From an uncultured Lachnospiraceae bacterium (GTDB lineage Bacteria; Bacillota; Clostridia; Lachnospirales; Lachnospiraceae), in the NCBI GenBank assembly GCA_949346185.1, contig CASGVX010000054.1, positions 1 to 10,202 of the forward strand: a DNA stretch of 10,202 nucleotides. The letters are read 5' to 3'. The translations under genes were made by a program, and so were the position numbers. The notes under the pieces were generated by a model. It saw only the letters and a list, made by a program, of their open reading frames with translations. It ran no database searches and was not told the origin of the DNA. Positions 6,934-10,202 of the stretch are shown piece by piece; the stretch's first letter is position 1, and each line of letters begins with the position of its first letter.

Positions 6934-7995
6934 CTAATCCTCGCACTTGATATCTATCTTATAGCCAGTTAATTTTGCCGCCAGCCGGGCATTCTGCCCC
7001 TCCTTGCCAATGGCTAGGGATAACTGATCCGGCGGAACGATTACCCTGGCTGTCTTCTCCTCCTCGTCCGCCTCCACATAAGTAACTTCCGCAGGGCTCA
7101 ATGCATGTTCGATTAAAATCTCCGGCGTATCGCTCCAGTTGATAATGTCAATCTTCTCTCCCCTCAGTTCATCTACGATGGCGCTGACGCGGCTTCCGTT
7201 CATCCCCACGCAGGCGCCCACCGCATCCACGTTGGAATCATTGGTACTCACTGCAATCTTCGTGCGGCTCCCCGCCTCTCTGGAAATGCTCTTAATCTCC
7301 ACCACGCCATCCTGGATTTCCGTGACCTCCTCCTCAAAGAGGCGCTTCACAAATTCCGGATGGGAGCGGGATACAGTAATGCGGGGTCCTCTGGGCGTCT
7401 CCCTCACCTCCACCACATACAGCCTGACCCGCTCCGTAGGGCGGAAACGCTCTCCAGGCACCTGCTCGTTCTCCATCAGGATGGCATCCACCTTCCCCAG
7501 CTGGAAGCACACATTCCTGCCGCTGTATCTCTGCACCACGCCCGTGACCACTTCCCGCTCCTTTTCCAGATATTGGATATAGAGCACTTTCCGCTCCTCC
7601 TCCCGGATTTTCTGAACTACCACCTGCTTTGCCTTCTGGGCCGCAATCCGCCCGAAATTCTTCGGCGTGACTTCCTTCCGGACCACGTCCCCCACTTCCA
7701 CTTCGCCGTACTTGAGCCTGGCCTCGGTAACACCGATTTCCAACACGTCGTCTTCCAGCAAATCATCCTCCACCACATTCATTTCCGCATACACGCCGAT
7801 CGCGCCTGTATCCCGGTCAATGCTTACCTTGACATTATCAGATTTCCCATACTGGTTCTTGCAGGCCGCCAACAAAGAATTTTCAATCGCCTCCAGGATA
7901 ATGTCCTTGCTAATCTGCTTCTCCTTCTCAATGGCATCCAACGCCATAATCAATTCCGTGCGGTCATTCAGTGCTGCCTTCTTCTTCGCTGCCAT
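6934..7995 (-). CDS. nusA: NusA, transcription termination/antitermination factor
   Basis: Binds RNA polymerase at the RNA exit channel and nascent RNA, promoting pausing, intrinsic termination and, with other Nus factors, rRNA antitermination. 353 residues, the short Gram-positive form lacking the acidic C-terminal repeats of E. coli NusA. Order: N-terminal polymerase-binding domain (about 10-125; LIMALDAIEKEKQISKD, then FGRIAAQKAKQVVVQKIREEER at 114-135), S1 domain (about 136-200), KH1 (VGACVGMNGSRV, 259-270, GMNG loop) and KH2 (LAIGKEGQNARLAAKLTGYKI, 327-347, GKEG loop). The junction SRSHPEFVKRLFEEEVTEI (209-227) is also characteristic. AAGGAGG lies about 10 bases before the ATG. It is separated from rimP by an unusually structured 208-base spacer. 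Confidence 0.98.
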   Translation of the reverse strand: MAAKKKAALNDRTELIMALDAIEKEKQISKDIILEAIENSLLAACKNQYGKSDNVKVSIDRDTGAIGVYAEMNVVEDDLLEDDVLEIGVTEARLKYGEVEVGDVVRKEVTPKNFGRIAAQKAKQVVVQKIREEERKVLYIQYLEKEREVVTGVVQRYSGRNVCFQLGKVDAILMENEQVPGERFRPTERVRLYVVEVRETPRGPRITVSRSHPEFVKRLFEEEVTEIQDGVVEIKSISREAGSRTKIAVSTNDSNVDAVGACVGMNGSRVSAIVDELRGEKIDIINWSDTPEILIEHALSPAEVTYVEADEEEKTARVIVPPDQLSLAIGKEGQNARLAAKLTGYKIDIKCED

Positions 7996-8050
7996 TTTCT
8001 TAATTCCTCCTTCTCATCTCCTATGATCAAACCATCATGTCGCTTTCAAT

Positions 8051-8175
8051 GACACCAAAAGTCGATTGCTCCGTGCTTCGCACTTTCACAATCGCCACCT
8101 GCATTCGCAATCCGTCCTATCGGAAATATGAATAAGCACACTGCTTATTCATATCATTGCATCATTTTGGTGGTC
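8051..8175. repeat. ~125-bp nested inverted-repeat element in the rimP-nusA spacer
   Basis: The ends pair: GACACCAAAA (8051-8060) with TTTTGGTGGTC (8165-8175), ten pairs with a single-base bulge. Inside are two separate hairpins. The first is CGATTG (8063-8068) / CAATCG (8089-8094) with an inner GTGC (8073-8076) / GCAC (8080-8083) on a 3-base loop. The second is a 13-bp perfect stem (8126-8138 / 8142-8154). GATTGC (8064-8069) can alternatively pair with GCAATC (8107-8112). No gene lies in it and neither hairpin ends in a T-run. It looks either like a MITE/REP-like palindromic insertion or like a structured leader RNA of nusA. Confidence 0.55.
8126..8154. repeat. 13-bp perfect hairpin, 3-base loop
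   Basis: Stem 8126-8138 (ATATGAATAAGCA) pairs perfectly with 8142-8154 around the loop CAC. It is the strongest stem in the rimP-nusA spacer. On the minus strand it is followed by TTCCGATAGG, with no U-tract, so it does not look like an intrinsic terminator; AU-rich base, no coding content. Confidence 0.8.
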
Positions 8176-8203
8176 GCCAAATGTTTTCAACTTGGCTTTA
8201 CTT

Positions 8204-8704
8204 TTACAGTAAATCTATCGTCAACTTTACCGTGGAAATTTCAGACCTGGGCACCACGTACTCCGATGAAAAATCTGTTTCCAGCGTAATCTCTTCCTTC
8301 GTGAACGCCTTCAACGTGCCGGTAATCTCTTTCACAGAAATCTCTTTTCCATTCTTTCCCAAAGGGAGCTTTCTCCCACTGTAGAACTTCACATCCACAT
8401 CCTCCCCGATGCTTCGACGAAAATCCTTGTCTTTCTTCAGCTGCCTTCCCAATCCCGGAGAACTCACCTCCAGAATATAGGCTTCTTCAATAAAGTCCTC
8501 CTGATCCATCATGTCGCTCCAGGCGCGATTCACCAATTCGCAGTCATCCAGCGTGATGCCTCCCTCTTTGTCCACATACGCCCGAAGGTAATAATTGCCC
8601 GCCTCCTTCACATACTCCACGTCCACCAGTTCAAAATGCTGCTCCTCCATCAAAGGCTGCAGCATTTTCTCCGCCCTGGCCTCATACTCTTCCCGTCTTG
8701 ACAA
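8204..8704 (-). CDS. rimP: RimP, ribosome maturation factor
   Basis: Cytoplasmic 30S assembly factor needed for efficient maturation of the small subunit. 166 residues from the preferred start. N-terminal domain: LMEEQHFELVDVEYVKEAGNYYLRAYVDKEGGITLDDCE...; conserved junction EDFIEEAYILEVSSPGLGRQL with the family hallmark LEVSSPG, then the SH3-like C-terminal domain from about KDKDFRRSIGEDVDVKFY. Start choice: a GTG at 8710 is only 2 bases from the SD AAGAGG (8713-8718), while a TTG at 8704 is 8 bases away and gives MSRREEYE..., resembling the usual N terminus of clostridial RimP; TTG is therefore preferred. It is the first gene of the nusA-infB operon. Confidence 0.93.
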   Translation of the reverse strand: MSRREEYEARAEKMLQPLMEEQHFELVDVEYVKEAGNYYLRAYVDKEGGITLDDCELVNRAWSDMMDQEDFIEEAYILEVSSPGLGRQLKKDKDFRRSIGEDVDVKFYSGRKLPLGKNGKEISVKEITGTLKAFTKEEITLETDFSSEYVVPRSEISTVKLTIDLL

Positions 8705-8712
8705 ATGCACTA

Positions 8713-8718
8713 CCTCTT
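8713..8718 (-). promoter_or_regulatory. Ribosome binding site deciding the rimP start
   Basis: Minus-strand AAGAGG. Spacing is 8 bases to TTG (8704) and 2 bases to GTG (8710), favouring a TTG initiation codon. Confidence 0.5.
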
Positions 8719-8736
8719 TTCTTCTGCCATCATGCA

Positions 8737-8765
8737 GAAAGAGTGGTCTGCTCGACCACTCTTTC
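8737..8765 (-). promoter_or_regulatory. 12-bp perfect hairpin in the rimP leader
   Basis: GAAAGAGTGGTC (8737-8748) pairs perfectly with GACCACTCTTTC (8754-8765) around a 5-base loop. On the minus strand it is followed by TGCATGATGG, so it is not a terminator. If the promoter at 8774-8779 is right, the transcript would begin about two bases before this stem, giving a 5'-end hairpin. A second hairpin, TTCTGC (8722-8727) / GCAGAA (8734-8739), shares three bases with it, so the two cannot both form fully. Possible roles are mRNA stability or translational control of rimP. Confidence 0.7.
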
Positions 8766-8773
8766 CTACTTCA

Positions 8774-8803
8774 ACTATATACTACCATAAGAGATATTAG
8801 CAC
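8774..8803 (-). promoter_or_regulatory. Candidate sigma-A promoter for the rimP-nusA-infB operon
   Basis: Minus-strand TATAGT (8774-8779) matches five of six -10 positions. The -35 is weak: GTGCTA at 8798-8803 with an 18-base spacer matches three of six. Predicted start near 8767. A-tracts lie just upstream. This is the best candidate in the 231-base gap, but no strong -35 exists. Confidence 0.35.
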
Positions 8804-8807
8804 TAGA

Positions 8808-8859
8808 CTCCCCAAAATGCAAGTGTTTTTGGGAGGTTTTTATGGTTTTTTACAATTTT
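8808..8859. promoter_or_regulatory. Phased A-tracts / terminator-like hairpin upstream of rimP
   Basis: On the minus strand, A-runs lie at 8856-8859, 8846-8851, 8837-8841 and 8826-8830, spaced about 9-11 bases, i.e. roughly one helical turn, as in intrinsically bent or UP-like DNA. Read on the plus strand, the same DNA forms CTCCCCAAAA (8808-8817) / TTTTTGGGAG (8826-8835) with one mismatch and an 8-base loop, followed by T-runs at 8837-8841 and 8846-8851, as in an intrinsic terminator. No plus-strand gene is seen upstream of it, so bent promoter DNA is preferred. Confidence 0.35.
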
Positions 8860-8937
8860 GGGCACATTTACCAAATTTTATTCCCAAAATCTCCCTTCCC
8901 ATGACTATTCACGGCGGTTCCTCCCCCACGGGACAAA

Positions 8938-8949
8938 CTTGCTAGCAAG
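8938..8949. repeat. 12-bp perfect palindrome at the amidase stop codon
   Basis: CTTGCTAGCAAG is its own reverse complement and contains the TAG stop (8942-8944). On the minus strand it is followed by TTTG, which is too short for a convincing terminator. Confidence 0.4.
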
Positions 8950-9712
8950 AAATCACCCTAGCCTCATACCCCTGCTCGAAGAGTTCCTGCTCCCGCTTCT
9001 TTGCATCTGAAAGATTCTCAAATTTTCCATGACGCACCCTGTAGCAGGTATTCACCGGCTCAATCATCGACTCATATCCATCCTCCTGCATGTTTTTCGC
9101 CAGATTCTCTGCATTGGGATGATGCATGAACACTCCGGTTTCCACGCTGTAGCAGGACACGTCATTGGCCTCCACGCCGGCTCCTCCCCCTATCGTCTGC
9201 ATGATTCCATTGGCAATGGCCTGAGCCGTCTCCGGAAACTTCAAGTCCAGGAGGTTATTGTCCTGCTCTGTATTGATGAAGCCAACTTCCACCAATGCCG
9301 CCGGCATATCCGTTCCCCGCAGGACTGCCAGATTGGGCCGCACCGAGGTTCCCAGATTGGCAAATCCCACCTTCTCCAGCTCCGCATTGATATTCTGGGC
9401 AAAAAGGGCAGGAATCCCCGCATCCGCATATACCAGTGTCTGCACCCCGGAATATGTCCCGGGATTGGGGCTGGAATTTCTATGGATAGAGATAAAATAA
9501 GACGCATCGCTGCGGTTTGCGATATTTGCCTTCTCGTTGGGACTCTGATACACATCGGTGGTACGGGTATACAGCACGTCAACCCCTGCATTCTCCAAAA
9601 TGTTTCCCACTGCCAGAGCCAGATTCAGATTGTCATCCTTTTCCAATCTTCCGTTATAAGAAGCGCCGGCATCATATCCTCCGTGTCCCGCATCAATCAT
9701 TACAGTTGCCAT
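8942..9712 (-). CDS. Leaderless N-acetylmuramoyl-L-alanine amidase with SPOR domain (CwlC-like)
   Basis: Zinc amidase expected to cleave the bond between MurNAc and L-alanine in peptidoglycan. 256 residues. Amidase_3 domain at 2-172: IDAGHGG with His10, Glu24 in GRLEKD, SIHRNSS with His77, and VEVGFIN with catalytic Glu142. A flexible link GGGAGVEAND (175-184) leads to a SPOR domain of two similar halves (YSVETGVFMHHPNAENLAKN..., YRVRHGKFENLSDAKKREQE...), which in this family binds glycan strands. There is no signal peptide. Length, missing leader and domain order match Bacillus CwlC, the late mother-cell lysis amidase; a phage-endolysin origin is an alternative. ATG at 9712 follows CGGAG at 6-base spacing. 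It stands between the rplS terminator and the rimP operon with its own -10 box. Confidence 0.9.
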   Translation of the reverse strand: MATVMIDAGHGGYDAGASYNGRLEKDDNLNLALAVGNILENAGVDVLYTRTTDVYQSPNEKANIANRSDASYFISIHRNSSPNPGTYSGVQTLVYADAGIPALFAQNINAELEKVGFANLGTSVRPNLAVLRGTDMPAALVEVGFINTEQDNNLLDLKFPETAQAIANGIMQTIGGGAGVEANDVSCYSVETGVFMHHPNAENLAKNMQEDGYESMIEPVNTCYRVRHGKFENLSDAKKREQELFEQGYEARVISC

Positions 9713-9740
9713 ATGTTACTCCGTTTTTTCCCTTTCTGTC

Positions 9741-9749
9741 TATTATATG
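9741..9749 (-). promoter_or_regulatory. -10 box of the amidase promoter (TATAAT / CATANNNTA)
   Basis: Minus-strand CATATAATA. It contains a perfect sigma-A -10 (TATAAT, 9742-9747) and, one register over, a perfect match to the -10 pattern CATANNNTA of the late mother-cell factor sigma-K. No good -35 for either factor is seen at the right distance; that region is occupied by the rplS terminator and its T-tract. Distance to the ATG is about 29 bases, leaving a short leader with its Shine-Dalgarno. Confidence 0.5.
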
Positions 9750-9760
9750 CAGGGGCGCGC

Positions 9761-9789
9761 AAAAAGAACCCTGTCCAAGACAGGGTTCT
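9761..9789 (-). terminator. Intrinsic terminator of rplS
   Basis: On the minus strand, an 11-bp perfect stem (9779-9789 with 9765-9775, AGAACCCTGTC / GACAGGGTTCT) with a 3-base loop is followed at once by TTTT (9764-9761). It lies 25 bases after the rplS stop and marks the end of that operon. Confidence 0.92.
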
Positions 9790-9814
9790 CTGGATTCTTT
9801 CTCAATATTCCGAA

Positions 9815-10162
9815 TTATTTTACCAGTTCTTTTACCTTGGCAGCCTTGCCCACTCTATCACGGAGATAGAACAGCTTCGCACGTCTCGCCTTACCCTTGC
9901 GAACCACCTCGATCTTGTCCACGATGGGGGAATGCACCGGCCAAGTCTTCTCAACGCCCACGCCGTTAGAATTCTTCCTCACGGTGAAGGTCTCCCTTGC
10001 GCCGCCATTCTGCCTCTTCAGCACGGTTCCCTCAAATACCTGGATACGCTCTCTGGAACCCTCGATAACCTTGGCATGCACCCGGACAGTGTCGCCCACG
10101 CGGAAATCCGCCACGTCAGACTTTAACTGCTCGTCTTCAATCTTCTTGATAATATCGTTCAC
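9815..10162 (-). CDS. rplS: Large ribosomal subunit protein bL19
   Basis: 115-residue bL19, located at the 30S-50S interface of the ribosome. Family features: FRVGDTVRVHAKVIEGSRER (20-39), IQVFEGTVLKRQNGG (40-54), ETFTVRKNSNGVGVEKTWP (57-75), HSPIVDKIEVVRKGKARRAKLFYLR and a short basic C terminus. The start is GTG at 10162, supported by AGGAGGT at 10170-10176, 7 bases upstream. In most bacteria it is the last gene of rpsP-rimM-trmD-rplS, and the terminator right after it fits that; the upstream genes lie outside the window. Confidence 0.98.
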   Translation of the reverse strand: MNDIIKKIEDEQLKSDVADFRVGDTVRVHAKVIEGSRERIQVFEGTVLKRQNGGARETFTVRKNSNGVGVEKTWPVHSPIVDKIEVVRKGKARRAKLFYLRDRVGKAAKVKELVK

Positions 10163-10202
10163 TTCTGTGACCTCCTTCTTCCTGTTGACATTCTTAATAC
10201 TT
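10163..10202 (-). promoter_or_regulatory. rplS leader with strong ribosome binding site
   Basis: Forty non-coding bases at the window edge. Contains the near-ideal SD AAGGAGGT (10170-10177). No promoter or start of another gene can be judged from so short a stretch. Confidence 0.7.

Noticed and set aside
7360..8052. Plus-strand 230-codon frame over nusA
   Set aside because: Antisense shadow of nusA, His/Leu-rich with no domain pattern.
8126..8154. 13-bp hairpin as an intrinsic terminator between rimP and nusA
   Set aside because: No T-run follows on either strand, and termination here would cut off nusA and infB.
8595..8945. Plus-strand 116-codon frame reaching into the rimP-amidase gap
   Set aside because: Half is antisense to rimP and the rest runs through the A-tract and hairpin region; no family resemblance.
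9761..9789. Terminator stem as a -35 element source for the amidase promoter
   Set aside because: The nearest TTGGAC lies in the loop of the stem, about 25 bases from TATAAT, too far for a normal sigma-A spacer.
9029..10126. Plus-strand 365-codon frame across the amidase and rplS
   Set aside because: Crosses two well-supported genes and the rplS terminator in antisense; no recognisable domain.

Overview
This window is a housekeeping translation/RNA gene cluster from a low-GC-phylum but compositionally GC-rich Firmicute, most likely a spore-forming Lachnospiraceae (Clostridia). Reasons: the gene order rimP-nusA-ylxR-ylxQ-infB-rbfA-nrnA-truB-ribF, the presence of ylxR/ylxQ and of an NrnA-type DHH phosphoesterase between rbfA and truB, strong AGGAGG-type ribosome binding sites, and an amidase with the architecture of Bacillus CwlC. 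Every convincing gene lies on the minus strand, so the reading order runs from high to low coordinates. No tRNA, rRNA, CRISPR array, insertion sequence or phage module was seen.

Layout in transcription order. (1) 10202-9761: rplS (bL19) with a GTG start, closed by a textbook intrinsic terminator. (2) 9749-8942: a leaderless zinc amidase with a C-terminal SPOR domain, directly behind its own -10 box; the box can be read as TATAAT or as the sporulation-type CATANNNTA. (3) 8941-8705: a 230-base non-coding region with phased A-tracts, a weak promoter and a 12-bp perfect hairpin that would sit at the 5' end of the next transcript. (4) 8704-1: the long operon rimP, nusA, rnpM (ylxR), ylxQ, infB, rbfA, nrnA, truB, ribF; ribF runs off the window edge. 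Most junctions are tight (14-bp overlap, gaps of 15-23 bp). The exceptions are rimP-nusA (208-bp gap in the track frame of stop to start), infB-rbfA (about 100 bp), nusA-rnpM (about 90 bp) and nrnA-truB (78 bp), all of which hold inverted repeats.

The genes work together in making ribosomes and starting translation: RimP and RbfA mature the 30S subunit, IF-2 places initiator tRNA, NusA controls elongation and pausing, RnpM and YlxQ are small RNA-binding proteins, NrnA removes the last nanoRNAs of RNA decay and pAp, TruB makes psi55 in tRNA, and RibF makes FMN/FAD.

The core genes are ordinary. The parts that deserve a second look are the CwlC-like amidase wedged between two translation operons, a roughly 125-bp nested inverted-repeat element between rimP and nusA, the RG/N-rich tandem repeat inside IF-2, and the structured promoter/leader region in front of rimP. 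I found no convincing undescribed multi-gene system.
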